From assembly GCA_944320595.1 (NCBI GenBank), contig CALUIB010000007.1, forward strand, positions 1 to 64,000: a stretch of 64,000 nucleotides of DNA. Direction: 5' to 3'. The position numbers and the translations under genes are program-made. Positions 56,131 through 64,000 of the stretch are shown piece by piece. The notes beneath the pieces are model-generated. The model searched no databases and was not told the origin of the DNA. It saw only the letters and a program-made list of their open reading frames with translations. The stretch comes from an uncultured Muribaculaceae bacterium. Its GTDB lineage: Bacteria; Bacteroidota; Bacteroidia; Bacteroidales; Muribaculaceae. Numbering within the stretch: position 1 is the first letter of the stretch; the number at the start of each line of letters is the position of its first letter.

Positions 56131-58602
56131 TCACACAGGGTCAACATCGAAATAGAGGAAAGTGGACTTCATGCGGCTGTCAACCTTGAGCATATTTTCG
56201 TATATCAAACGCAAAATTTGTTTCACCTTGCTCATCGAGGCGGTGTTTTCCATCTTCAGCACTATCTGGCGTATATACAAGTTTTGTATGCGGCGCACTG
56301 CCGGTGCCTCGGGACCAAGCACACGGTGTGCAAACACCTGCCTCATCATATTGCTCATGCGCACAGCCATCTCCCCCACCACTGCATCATCGCGGTGCTT
56401 TAGGTAAACATTGATGATTTTTGTGAACGGCGGATAGCCATATCGCTCCCGCTCTGCAATCTCATCGGCGTAGAAGCCCTTGTAGTCGTGGCCGGTGACA
56501 AAACGTATCACAGGATTTTCGGGGTCGTAAGTCTGTATCAACACGCGGCCTTGTTTGCCCGAGCGTCCGGCACGGCCTGCCACCTGTTCCATCATGTTGA
56601 AAGCCCGTTCATGGGCAAGAAAGTCGGGGAAATTTATCATAGTGTCGGCATTCAGTATGCCCACCGTGCTCACACCGGCGAAATCAAGTCCTTTCGACAC
56701 CATCTGCGTGCCGACAAGCATATCCGACTTGCGTGCCGAAAAGTCCTCGATTATTTTTTCATAACTATTTTTGTTGCGCGTGGTATCGAGATCCATCCGT
56801 GCAATGCGGCTGCCAGGAAACAACTCGGCAATATTGTCCTCCACGCGCTCGGTGCCGAAACCCACAATCTCGATTGTGGGCTGGCCACAAGCAGGACACA
56901 CCGCCGGCAGCGACATCGAGTAGCCGCAATAGTGGCAGCTAAGGCTGCCGGTATGCTTATGGTAGGTGAGCGACACATCGCAATTCTCGCACTTCGGCAC
57001 CCAGCCGCACTGTTTGCACGTCACCATGGGGGCATAGCCGCGGCGGTTCTGGAACAGTATCACCTGCTCGCCTGCCTTCAACGATTCGCGGCACACGGCA
57101 AGCAAGGCGTTGGAGAAAAATCCGTTCACCTCGTGCTTGCGCCGCGCAGCTTTCATGTCAATCACTTCCACCTGCGGCATCTTTATTCCTTCGTATCGCA
57201 CAGGCATCTCCACAAGTCCGAATTTGCCCGTCACAGCCTTGTAATAAGTTTCCACGGCAGGCGTGGCCGAGCCGAGCAGGCTCTTGGCTCCGTGCATCAT
57301 GGCCAGCATCATGGCCACGTTGCGCCCGTTGTAGCGCGGTGCAGGCTCTTGTTGCTTATAGCTTGTGTCGTGTTCCTCGTCGATAATCACAAGCCCCAAG
57401 TTAGAAAACGGCAGAAACACCGACGAGCGCACCCCCACTACTATGCACGGTTCGTTGCCATGCAGCAGCTTTTTCCATGCATCCACTCGCTCATTGTCCG
57501 AGAATTTGGAATGGTAAATCAATAGCCTGTCGCCAAACACGCGGTGCAGCCGCTGCGTGAGCTGCGTGGTGAGGGCAATCTCGGGCACAAGGTAGAGCAC
57601 CTGGCGGCGCAATTGCAGCATTCGGTCAATGAGGTGCATATACACCGACGTCTTGCCACTCGAAGTCACCCCGTGCAGCAACACTATGGAATGTGTGCGA
57701 AACCCTTCGAATATCTCCCCAATCGCCCTGCGCTGCTCGTCGGTAAGCACTGGCAGGTCGGCCTTCATCTCTGCCGAAAAGGCATATCGGTTAATCTCCT
57801 TCTTGTATGTCTTCAGCAAGCCCTTCTTCACAGCCGCCGCAAGCACAGGCTGCGTTACATCGGCCCGCTCAAGCAGCACCTGCTTTTTCACCTCGGCCAG
57901 CCGGTCGCGTTTCTGCAACCAGTGCGAAAGGTCGATGAATGCAAGCAACAGCTGTTCTTGCTTTTTCGACCGCCCCACCATGTCGAACAGACGATGCAAT
58001 CCATCGCTGTCGCCATGTTCTATGGGCAAGGTCACGAATGTCTCGGTTTTTGGCCGGTATGTGTCAACCATCTTTTCCGACACAAAAATGGCCTCTTTCT
58101 CAAGCAAACGGCTGACAGTGGCCTCCACATTACGGAAACCCGTGGAACGAGTTATCTCGCCAAGCTGCACTCGGTCGCGGCACGATACAAGGTCGTAAAT
58201 CACCCGTTCCCTCTCCTTCAGCTCGCAGCCGTCGGTCTCCTCGAAGTCGGGATTTACGCTCACCCACGTTTCGCTCTCTATCTTCAACCCCGACGGAACG
58301 GCGGCCTTGTAAACGTCGCCAAGCGGACACAGGTAATACTCTGAAATCCATTCCCACAACTTCAATTGCGGATGCCGCAACAACGGCGCATCGTCGAGCA
58401 CCGACATCAGCTCCTTCACCTCATAGCCCTCGGGGGGAGTATTGTGAATCATGCGCACGATAGCCGTGTAATACTTCTTACGCCCAAATTGCACAAGCAC
58501 CCTGCACCCTATCTTCACCTGCCCTTCCATGGTGGGTGGCACGGCATAAGTGTAGGTGTTATAAATCGGCAACGGCAAAATCACTTCGGCATACTGTGGC
58601 AT
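56131..58602 (-). CDS. priA: Primosomal protein N' (replication restart helicase PriA)
   Basis: Helicase that rebuilds replication forks after collapse. The 823 residues include the N-terminal DNA 3'-end-binding domain, Walker A LHGVTSSGKT (at about 311-320), DEEH (IIDEEHD), the zinc-binding module with eight cysteines in CKQCGWVPKCENC ... CHYCGY ... CPACGQ, and the C-terminal helicase part. Length and order are standard. The -7-like TAAATTTG at 58631-58638 lies upstream. It follows the ompA gene region on the same strand, separated by a terminator. Confidence 0.97.
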   Translation of the reverse strand: MPQYAEVILPLPIYNTYTYAVPPTMEGQVKIGCRVLVQFGRKKYYTAIVRMIHNTPPEGYEVKELMSVLDDAPLLRHPQLKLWEWISEYYLCPLGDVYKAAVPSGLKIESETWVSVNPDFEETDGCELKERERVIYDLVSCRDRVQLGEITRSTGFRNVEATVSRLLEKEAIFVSEKMVDTYRPKTETFVTLPIEHGDSDGLHRLFDMVGRSKKQEQLLLAFIDLSHWLQKRDRLAEVKKQVLLERADVTQPVLAAAVKKGLLKTYKKEINRYAFSAEMKADLPVLTDEQRRAIGEIFEGFRTHSIVLLHGVTSSGKTSVYMHLIDRMLQLRRQVLYLVPEIALTTQLTQRLHRVFGDRLLIYHSKFSDNERVDAWKKLLHGNEPCIVVGVRSSVFLPFSNLGLVIIDEEHDTSYKQQEPAPRYNGRNVAMMLAMMHGAKSLLGSATPAVETYYKAVTGKFGLVEMPVRYEGIKMPQVEVIDMKAARRKHEVNGFFSNALLAVCRESLKAGEQVILFQNRRGYAPMVTCKQCGWVPKCENCDVSLTYHKHTGSLSCHYCGYSMSLPAVCPACGQPTIEIVGFGTERVEDNIAELFPGSRIARMDLDTTRNKNSYEKIIEDFSARKSDMLVGTQMVSKGLDFAGVSTVGILNADTMINFPDFLAHERAFNMMEQVAGRAGRSGKQGRVLIQTYDPENPVIRFVTGHDYKGFYADEIAERERYGYPPFTKIINVYLKHRDDAVVGEMAVRMSNMMRQVFAHRVLGPEAPAVRRIQNLYIRQIVLKMENTASMSKVKQILRLIYENMLKVDSRMKSTFLYFDVDPV

Positions 58603-58630
58603 ATCATTCTCCTTTCAATAAATCAGCAAA

Positions 58631-58638
58631 CAAATTTA
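58631..58638 (-). promoter_or_regulatory. -7 promoter box before priA
   Basis: On the minus strand TAAATTTG fits TAnnTTTG, 28 bases before the priA ATG. No -33 element is evident. Confidence 0.45.
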
Positions 58639-58718
58639 ATACATTTCCACATAATATCCACGCATGTAAATATCTTAATGGCACAGCCAGCCCCGTTACA
58701 ACATCCACACCGATACAA

Positions 58719-58759
58719 CAAAAATGCGTCCGTTGCCTTTTGCCAGGGCAACGGACGCA
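58719..58759 (-). terminator. Terminator of ompA
   Basis: A 13-bp perfect GC-rich stem (58747-58759 with 58725-58737) and TTTTTGTTG on the minus strand, 24 bases after the ompA stop. Confidence 0.9.
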
Positions 58760-58783
58760 CATATAGCGTTATAGATACGAATG

Positions 58784-59989
58784 TTACTTCTTGATTTCGA
58801 TGGTTGCTGCACGGTCGAGGTCGGCCGAGTGTTCGCCATATTCAGTAAGGTTGTTTCCGGCAGTCGCTGTTTCGATGCGGCTTTCATCAACGCCGTTCTT
58901 CACAAGCAGCTTAACAACATTGTCGGCACGCTGTTCGCGCAATTGCTGGTTACGTGCTGCCGAGCCTGTGTAGCTGTCGGCCCAGCCGGTTACTACATAT
59001 TCGTCGTCGGTATTGCTCATTGCATTAGCAACGGCTGCCACCACCTTGGTCTGCACACCTTGAACACGCGAGCTGCCAATGGGGAAGTAAATCGTGGCGA
59101 GCGGGGCCTCCTTGGCCGGAGCGGCTGGTTCGGGAACCGGGCGATTCATGCACTCGCGCAATTGGCGTTCCAGGTCGGCAATCTTGGCATCAGCCTGCTT
59201 GAGGCGTTCAACCAATGCGTCGCCCTCGGCATCGCTATACTTGTATTCGGGGCATACGGGTACGATAGGCGCACTCCACTTGGTCTTGTTGAACTTGTAG
59301 GCGGCACCCACCATTACCGAGCCATACATATTCACTTGGCGAGTGAAATCCATAAAGTTCGACTGGTCGAAATCCAAGCGCAGGTCGAGCAAAATGTCAA
59401 CATGGTCAGACACGCGGAATGAGTTCAGCAAGCCGGCACGCAGGCCTATCGACATAGTATAGTATTTCCACTTTGCGCTGTTGCCGTCCATCTGGCGCGT
59501 CATTTGCACGTGTGCAGTGGCACCACCGTAGAGCGACGCGTTGTACACACGGTCGGGCTTGTAACCACACCACCAGTTGGTGAGGTTCAAGTAAATATCG
59601 GCAGCCGGGCCTATCGACCACTGGCGGTTAACCAAGAAGTCGCCTACTGCCCCGTCGGTCGGATTTTCGGGGTCGATGCCGGCACCTCTTATAGTCGCAC
59701 CCTTCATCTTGCGGAAGTCGGCGCTGAACCTTACACCAATGAGTGGCGAGAACCACTTGCCCACGCCGATGTTGAACGTCGGCATGATGCGCTTGCCCAA
59801 ACTAAGCTCGCCATCGTTGGAACTTGCCATGCCACCCACACCGATTTCACCGGTAACAAACCAATTATCTTTAAAGCGATTGAAAGTATAGCCTTGCGAC
59901 GGGTCCTCCACGTAGGTTACTTCTTGCGCTTTCACATCCGCACCCATAACCAAGGTGCAGAGCAATGCAAGTAATAAAATCTTTTTCAT
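58784..59989 (-). CDS. ompA: OmpA family outer-membrane protein
   Basis: A 401-residue major-type outer-membrane protein. After a signal peptide ending KAQ (about 22) the N-terminal half forms a beta-barrel (residues 30-250); a short coiled coil (ALVERLKQADAKIADLERQL, near 262-281) and a Pro/Ala linker lead to the OmpA peptidoglycan-binding domain (about 298-401) with NNLTEYGEHSADLDRAATIEI. It tethers the outer membrane to the wall. Unusual direct repeats sit upstream, and a strong terminator follows, so it is a high-level single gene. Confidence 0.94.
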   Translation of the reverse strand: MKKILLLALLCTLVMGADVKAQEVTYVEDPSQGYTFNRFKDNWFVTGEIGVGGMASSNDGELSLGKRIMPTFNIGVGKWFSPLIGVRFSADFRKMKGATIRGAGIDPENPTDGAVGDFLVNRQWSIGPAADIYLNLTNWWCGYKPDRVYNASLYGGATAHVQMTRQMDGNSAKWKYYTMSIGLRAGLLNSFRVSDHVDILLDLRLDFDQSNFMDFTRQVNMYGSVMVGAAYKFNKTKWSAPIVPVCPEYKYSDAEGDALVERLKQADAKIADLERQLRECMNRPVPEPAAPAKEAPLATIYFPIGSSRVQGVQTKVVAAVANAMSNTDDEYVVTGWADSYTGSAARNQQLREQRADNVVKLLVKNGVDESRIETATAGNNLTEYGEHSADLDRAATIEIKK

Positions 59990-60008
59990 AGACTTACGTT
60001 TAAAATTC

Positions 60009-60016
60009 CAAATATA
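60009..60016 (-). promoter_or_regulatory. -7 promoter box before ompA
   Basis: On the minus strand TATATTTG matches TAnnTTTG and lies 20 bases before the ompA ATG, giving a leader of about a dozen bases. Confidence 0.45.
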
Positions 60017-60067
60017 TATTCATACTTTTTTTTTATATTTATTCATACTATTATTTATATTCATACT
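60017..60067. repeat. Three 10-bp direct repeats upstream of ompA
   Basis: TATTCATACT occurs at 60017-60026, 60040-60049 and 60058-60067, start-to-start distances 23 and 18, in an AT-rich region. They may be binding sites for a regulator of ompA, or curved AT-rich promoter DNA. Confidence 0.6.
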
Positions 60068-60176
60068 ATCCTCGGCACAATAATCAGAGTGCCTCTTGTA
60101 TCTTGAAAAAAATAACAAGCAGCACATACAGCCACTTATTATTTAATGCAAAATAATAATAAAATTATAAGCTACA

Positions 60177-60200
60177 CAAGTTTTTTCTATAAAAAACTTG
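60177..60200 (-). terminator. A/T-rich hairpin after surE
   Basis: Perfect 10-bp stem (60191-60200 with 60177-60186) with a 4-nt loop, 22 bases after the surE stop on the minus strand. Its T-rich arms make a weak terminator likely. Confidence 0.55.
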
Positions 60201-60221
60201 CCAATCTACGATAAACGGCAA

Positions 60222-61010
60222 TTATGGCAGCAAGCCGCCATTCAACACCTGCTCCACTGCCGAAACGGCATCATGAGCCGTCTGGTCGGCACGGCAAGGC
60301 ACCACGGTGGCATAGCCACGCTGCAGCCAATACAAATCCTGCCCTTCATCATCTGGCACCGACGGAACATACTTACCTGTAAGCCAATAATATTTGCGCC
60401 CGTGGGGATCGATACGACAGTCATACTCCTCAGTCCATCGACCAGGAGCGGCAGCCACAGTCTTCAAGCCTGCCACATTGTCACATCGTGGAATGTTCAC
60501 GTTGTAGCACACTCCACCCGGCAGCCGTCCGGCAATGGCAAGCTCTACCATGCGCCTCACCACTGGCCCGCAAGCCGAAAAATCGGGATTGGACGTATAA
60601 TCTCCATACGAAAAACCGATACTGGGGACACCAAGGAAAGAACCTTCGAACACCACGCCCATAGTACCCGAATATATGGCACTGTTGCCCGAATTATAGC
60701 CATGGTTTATGCCCGACAGCACAATATCGGGGCGACGCGGCATAAGGTTGCTCACGGCGAGTTTTATGCAGTCGGTCGGAGTACCGTTAACATGGTAAGC
60801 CGTCAATCCATTCTCTTCTTTATACATCGTTGCTCGCAACGGGGTATCGACCGTCAAAGCCGATGACTTTCCCGACTGGTGCATTGTGGGGGCAGCGACA
60901 AACACTTCGCCATATTCCCGTGCTATTTTAATCAAAAAGTTCAAGCCACTTGCCTGATACCCGTCATCGTTTCCGACGAATATCAACGGACGCTGCTGTG
61001 CATTTTCCAT
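60222..61010 (-). CDS. surE: 5'/3'-nucleotidase SurE
   Basis: Metal-dependent nucleotidase/phosphatase linked to stationary-phase survival. The 262 residues begin with FVGNDDGYQASGLNFL, containing the metal-binding DD pair, and have AAPTMHQSGKSSALT, SGINHGYNSGNSAIYSGTMG (about residues 99-118) that completes the active site. The size is normal. It follows the lytic transglycosylase gene by 20 bases, so it is in the run starting with parB. Confidence 0.95.
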   Translation of the reverse strand: MENAQQRPLIFVGNDDGYQASGLNFLIKIAREYGEVFVAAPTMHQSGKSSALTVDTPLRATMYKEENGLTAYHVNGTPTDCIKLAVSNLMPRRPDIVLSGINHGYNSGNSAIYSGTMGVVFEGSFLGVPSIGFSYGDYTSNPDFSACGPVVRRMVELAIAGRLPGGVCYNVNIPRCDNVAGLKTVAAAPGRWTEEYDCRIDPHGRKYYWLTGKYVPSVPDDEGQDLYWLQRGYATVVPCRADQTAHDAVSAVEQVLNGGLLP

Positions 61011-61030
61011 ACTATTATTTCCTTGTTTCG

Positions 61031-62566
61031 TTATTTTACAGGTATGAGCAACGTCTGTCCGGCACGTATCTTACTACCACGCAACCCATTGGCACGACGT
61101 ATGTCGGCCACTTTCACGCCACGGTACTTCATGGCTATTCCCGAGAGCGTTTCGCCCGACTTCACTTTATGCTTGCGCATCGACTGCGAGGATTTCTTAG
61201 CCGTCGATTTCTTCTTCGACGACGATGTATTTTGTGCCACTTGTTGACTGTTGTCCTTTACCCTAACACGCTGGTTGGTGGTAATCTTTAGCAATTGCCC
61301 ACGCTGTATGCCATCGCCTCGCAGGCCATTGGCACGCTTTATGCTGCTCACAGTCACTCCATACCGGCGAGCAATCACCGACAGCGACTCTCCACGGCGC
61401 ACCTTGTGGTACTTGGTCACCGTCTTGCGCTCATAGCTGCCCGAGTTGTCGCTGTAGTCGGCCGGAACCGCCACGCCGCGCAATGCGTATTTCTTGTTGT
61501 CGTATGCCAGAATGCTGTCTTCGCTCATTATGTAGCTATACACCTGCTGCGACGGCAAAATCAACTTATATGGGTGCACATTCCCCGGTATTATGTCCTT
61601 GCGGTATTGAGGGTTAAGCACACGTATCTCTTCGAGCGGCATATTCAGCACAGACGAAATCTGATTGAAGTGTACCCGGCGATCGATGCTTATGGTATCA
61701 GTGATAAGCGGTTTTTTTGCAAGTCCCGGGCTTATGCCGTGGCACTTGAAGTAGGTCATCACATAATTGGCGGCTATGAATGCCGGCACATACCCACGAG
61801 TTTCGCGCGGCAGGTAGTAGTATATCTCCCAATAATCCTTCTTGCCTGTGTCGCCGTTGTCGACTCCGGCGCGGCGCAAAGCCTTGTTCACATTGCCGGG
61901 TCCGCAGTTATATGCCGCTATGGCAAGCGACCAGTCGCCATAAATCCCGTATAGCTCCTTCAGGTAACGGGCAGCCATCTCCGACGAGCGATAAGGGTCG
62001 CGGCGCTCATCTACGAGCGTGTTTACTTCCAAACCCAATCCTTTGGCAGTGCCTATCATGAACTGCCATAGCCCTGTGGCTCCGGCGCGCGACACAGCCA
62101 CGGGATTAAGTGCCGACTCAATCACCGGCAAGTATTTAAGTTCAAGCGGCATCCCCTCCTTTTCCAAAGCCTGCTCGAATATGGGCATATAATACATACT
62201 CATTCCAAGCATGGTTTCCACCAATTCGCGCTTGCGAGTAATGTACATCTCTATATAGCTGCGCACAATGGGGTTATACACCATCTCTATCTCGGTAGGC
62301 AACGCCTTCAGCCGCTCGATGAACACTTCGTCGGAAGTATTGTCGCTGACCACATCTTCCACCTCGGCATCAAGGGCGGTATAGTTGCGTATATACCAGT
62401 TCTCGCGCATCGCCCGTGTGTCGGTCTCGAAACTTTCGGGATACACTATGGCCGTATCCGATATTGTCTCCTTTATGGTCAATATAGTAGGCGTGGGGGC
62501 AGCCCATGCAGCCATTGCTGCGCCCACGGCGATAATCGATGTCAATATATTTTTCTGCATCTTCAT
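61031..62566 (-). CDS. Membrane-bound lytic murein transglycosylase (MltD type) with two LysM domains
   Basis: A 511-residue envelope enzyme that cleaves peptidoglycan glycan strands. After a signal peptide (about 1-24, ending AWAA) comes an SLT domain with the catalytic Glu in VIESALNPVAVSRAGATGLWQFM, YNCGPGNV later, and two C-terminal LysM repeats (HKVRRGESLSVIARRYG and HKVKSGETLSGIAMKYR) that bind glycans. It lies between the DUF5683 gene and surE. An alternative start at 62560 loses only two residues. Confidence 0.93.
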   Translation of the reverse strand: MKMQKNILTSIIAVGAAMAAWAAPTPTILTIKETISDTAIVYPESFETDTRAMRENWYIRNYTALDAEVEDVVSDNTSDEVFIERLKALPTEIEMVYNPIVRSYIEMYITRKRELVETMLGMSMYYMPIFEQALEKEGMPLELKYLPVIESALNPVAVSRAGATGLWQFMIGTAKGLGLEVNTLVDERRDPYRSSEMAARYLKELYGIYGDWSLAIAAYNCGPGNVNKALRRAGVDNGDTGKKDYWEIYYYLPRETRGYVPAFIAANYVMTYFKCHGISPGLAKKPLITDTISIDRRVHFNQISSVLNMPLEEIRVLNPQYRKDIIPGNVHPYKLILPSQQVYSYIMSEDSILAYDNKKYALRGVAVPADYSDNSGSYERKTVTKYHKVRRGESLSVIARRYGVTVSSIKRANGLRGDGIQRGQLLKITTNQRVRVKDNSQQVAQNTSSSKKKSTAKKSSQSMRKHKVKSGETLSGIAMKYRGVKVADIRRANGLRGSKIRAGQTLLIPVK

Positions 62567-62635
62567 AAGTATATATACATTTTTATAGTCCGTTCATAAT
62601 TAATGCCCATCCCCACACCGAGCGACACCCCGGCT

Positions 62636-63538
62636 TTAAAAATCTATTATCACCGAGCCGCCAAGCACAGGCCATCGGCTGGCAGGCCTGTTGTCGAGCA
62701 ACGTCGGCCTAAAGCTCACCGACATCGACAAATCTGGCTCAATATTAAAATTGGCCAACGACGCATCGACGTATGCGTCGATTATGCAAATCACATAAAG
62801 CCCCACCATCAAGATTATGCACAAATCCCTGTAACGGCGGTAATAATTACGCCTCGACTGCAATGTGCGTTCAAGCCAATCCATGTCGAGGTCGGCCTCG
62901 GTAACAGTCGATGGATAAAAATCCATGTAGCTGTGAGTGTCGGGGTTGTTGTCGGTGATGTCGCGGTAAGCCTGCGAATAATCCTGCAGCATCTGGTTGT
63001 TCCACGATGTAGCGTATGCCAGCCCGGCATAACCACCGGCTATTATAGGCAATTTCCAGAAACGCCTGTTGTAAATCTGCCCCAGCCCGGGGAACAACAC
63101 CGACAGCCACACGGCTCGCGTAGGGTCGAGGTTGATTTCGCGCACCTTTCCGTAAGTGACGCGGTCGATGGAATCCTGCCTGATGGAGTCGTTGATGTGC
63201 TTTATGCGCTCGGCAAGCAGGGCATCGGCCACACTGTCGGCCTGCGCCAATTCCACGGTGTCGGCCATCAAGTCGGCAATGCTGATACTGTCCGACACCA
63301 CCGCCTCGCCCTCGTCGTCGAGCGAGATTCGCACACGGTCGCCCGGCAAGCGCGTTGGCACATCGTGCGGCAACGCCGGTAGCGAATCAGCAGCTATCAT
63401 ATCGGCCGGCAGCGCATCGGTCATTTGGGATAAAAGCCGCGCATCGGCAAAAGCCTGCAATGGAACTACAAACACGCTGCAAAGCACTAAGGCAATGCAC
63501 CGGCACAATATCTCCTTTGACCTGGAATCAAGTTTCAC
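62636..63538 (-). CDS. DUF5683 membrane-associated protein
   Basis: A 300-residue protein, recognised as DUF5683, a Bacteroidota family of unknown role. It has a hydrophobic N-terminal signal or anchor (about 9-30), an acidic stretch with many D/S, then a conserved part beginning at LDPTRAVWLSVLFPGLGQIYNRRFWKLP (residues 148-174) and a hydrophobic helix near 235-255. In many related genomes it lies next to parB and mltD, which fits here. It starts 33 bases after the parB stop. Confidence 0.85.
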   Translation of the reverse strand: MKLDSRSKEILCRCIALVLCSVFVVPLQAFADARLLSQMTDALPADMIAADSLPALPHDVPTRLPGDRVRISLDDEGEAVVSDSISIADLMADTVELAQADSVADALLAERIKHINDSIRQDSIDRVTYGKVREINLDPTRAVWLSVLFPGLGQIYNRRFWKLPIIAGGYAGLAYATSWNNQMLQDYSQAYRDITDNNPDTHSYMDFYPSTVTEADLDMDWLERTLQSRRNYYRRYRDLCIILMVGLYVICIIDAYVDASLANFNIEPDLSMSVSFRPTLLDNRPASRWPVLGGSVIIDF

Positions 63539-63571
63539 TTTCTACAGTTTCTGGATTTGCTGCTTGCAAAT

Positions 63572-64000
63572 TTACTGCAAATTTTGCAAATCTTCGCTCT
63601 TTAAGCGGTCAAAGATGCTAATTAACTTTTCAAGTTCCTCTTCATTTTGGAACGGGAAAGTGATTTTTCCTTTCCCGGCAGCATCGCAGCTGAACTTCAC
63701 CGGCGTGTGGAATGTACTCGACAAGTGGTTTTTAAGTATGTCATAATCCCTTGCCGTAAGGCGGCGTGGCGCAGGCTGCGAATCATCGGCGGCAGCCTCG
63801 GCTTTTTCATTGTATTGTTTTGCCAATGCCTCCACCTGCCGCACCGACAGGCCCTTTTTCAGCGTTTCGTTATACAGTTTCAACTGCAATGCGGGGTTCT
63901 CCACGGCCAGCAACGCACGCGCATGCCCCATGTCGATAAGCTTGTCGCGCAAGCCCAGCTGCACCTCGGCAGGCAGTTTCAGCAGCCGCAAAAAGTTGGC
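63572..64000 (-). CDS. parB: ParB family chromosome-partitioning protein, 3' part
   Basis: The C-terminal 142 residues of ParB; the 5' end lies beyond the window edge and the frame is open to position 64000. The part seen includes the end of the helix-turn-helix domain (LRLLKLPAEVQLGLRDKLIDMGHARALLAVE, residues 3-33 of the fragment) with the DNA-recognition helix region, then a linker, and the C-terminal dimerisation region rich in EEELEKL. ParB binds parS sites near the origin and segregates the chromosome. The DUF5683, mltD and surE genes follow. Confidence 0.93.
   Translation of the reverse strand, partial: ANFLRLLKLPAEVQLGLRDKLIDMGHARALLAVENPALQLKLYNETLKKGLSVRQVEALAKQYNEKAEAAADDSQPAPRRLTARDYDILKNHLSSTFHTPVKFSCDAAGKGKITFPFQNEEELEKLISIFDRLKSEDLQNLQ

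Noticed and set aside
1..64000. tRNA or rRNA genes, CRISPR arrays, insertion sequences or prophage
   Set aside because: No GGTTCGAAT-type T-arms, no regularly spaced repeats and no transposase or integrase were seen.

Overview
This 64 kb window is an ordinary, gene-dense piece of a Bacteroidota (Bacteroidales) chromosome. The evidence is direct. Many intergenic regions carry the Bacteroidota -7 promoter box TAnnTTTG. The gene content includes families largely restricted to the phylum: a NigD-like lipoprotein, a DUF4840-like lipoprotein, DUF4421, DUF5683 and DUF5723 proteins, a SPOR-tailed amidase, and an ECF sigma factor next to a membrane protein ending in a beta-barrel. Muribaculaceae is a plausible family, but that is an inference. 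I see no insertion sequence, prophage, CRISPR array, rRNA or tRNA gene.

Layout. 1-4.2 kb (+): DUF3109 protein, gpmI, a sugar MFS transporter overlapping rlmH. 4.2-9.2 kb (-): hemW, dnaA, an MlaD-type MCE protein and a secreted amidase. 9.3-12.3 kb (+): aroE and comEC. 12.2-13.8 kb (-): MlaF- and MlaE-like ABC genes. 14-18.5 kb (+): an M16 lipoprotein peptidase and trpB2. 18.6-29.6 kb (-): a zinc alcohol dehydrogenase, then a five-gene run nadE, tamB, DUF4421, macro-like protein, FAD protein. 29.8-31.3 kb (+): a small beta-barrel protein and a GT2 glycosyltransferase. 31.3-34.8 kb (-): pyrB, pyrI, flavin reductase and glyA, preceded by a probable structured leader or small RNA. 34.9-38.3 kb (-): ECF sigma factor, its anti-sigma/beta-barrel partner, and two lipoproteins. 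38.5-42.3 kb (-): rplS and thrS-infC-rpmI-rplT. 42.5-51 kb: a CorA-type channel, a large TPR protein, pldA with a broken glycosyltransferase, rdgB, a FadL-like porin and a tryptophan/arginine-rich secreted protein. 51.2-55.3 kb (+): a lipoprotein, DUF5723 protein and dus. 55.2-64 kb (-): CPBP protease, priA, ompA, surE, mltD, DUF5683 and the 3' part of parB.

Functional themes are envelope building (MCE/MlaEF, TamB, OmpA, PldA, FadL, amidase, lytic transglycosylase), information processing (dnaA, priA, parB, ribosomal genes, thrS, rlmH, dus) and core metabolism (gpmI, aroE, trpB2, nadE, pyrBI, glyA). dnaA and parB lie within 57 kb of each other, so the window may be near the replication origin, although I found neither a DnaA-box cluster nor a convincing parS site.

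The least explained elements are: a promoter-to-terminator RNA of about 143 nt before pyrBI; the lipoprotein-DUF5723 pair coupled to dus; the anti-sigma/beta-barrel fusion; a secreted protein with an aromatic block and a long basic tail; three 10-bp direct repeats before ompA; and two apparent gene remnants (19.7-19.8 kb and 46.7-47.2 kb). I did not find a convincing large undescribed system.
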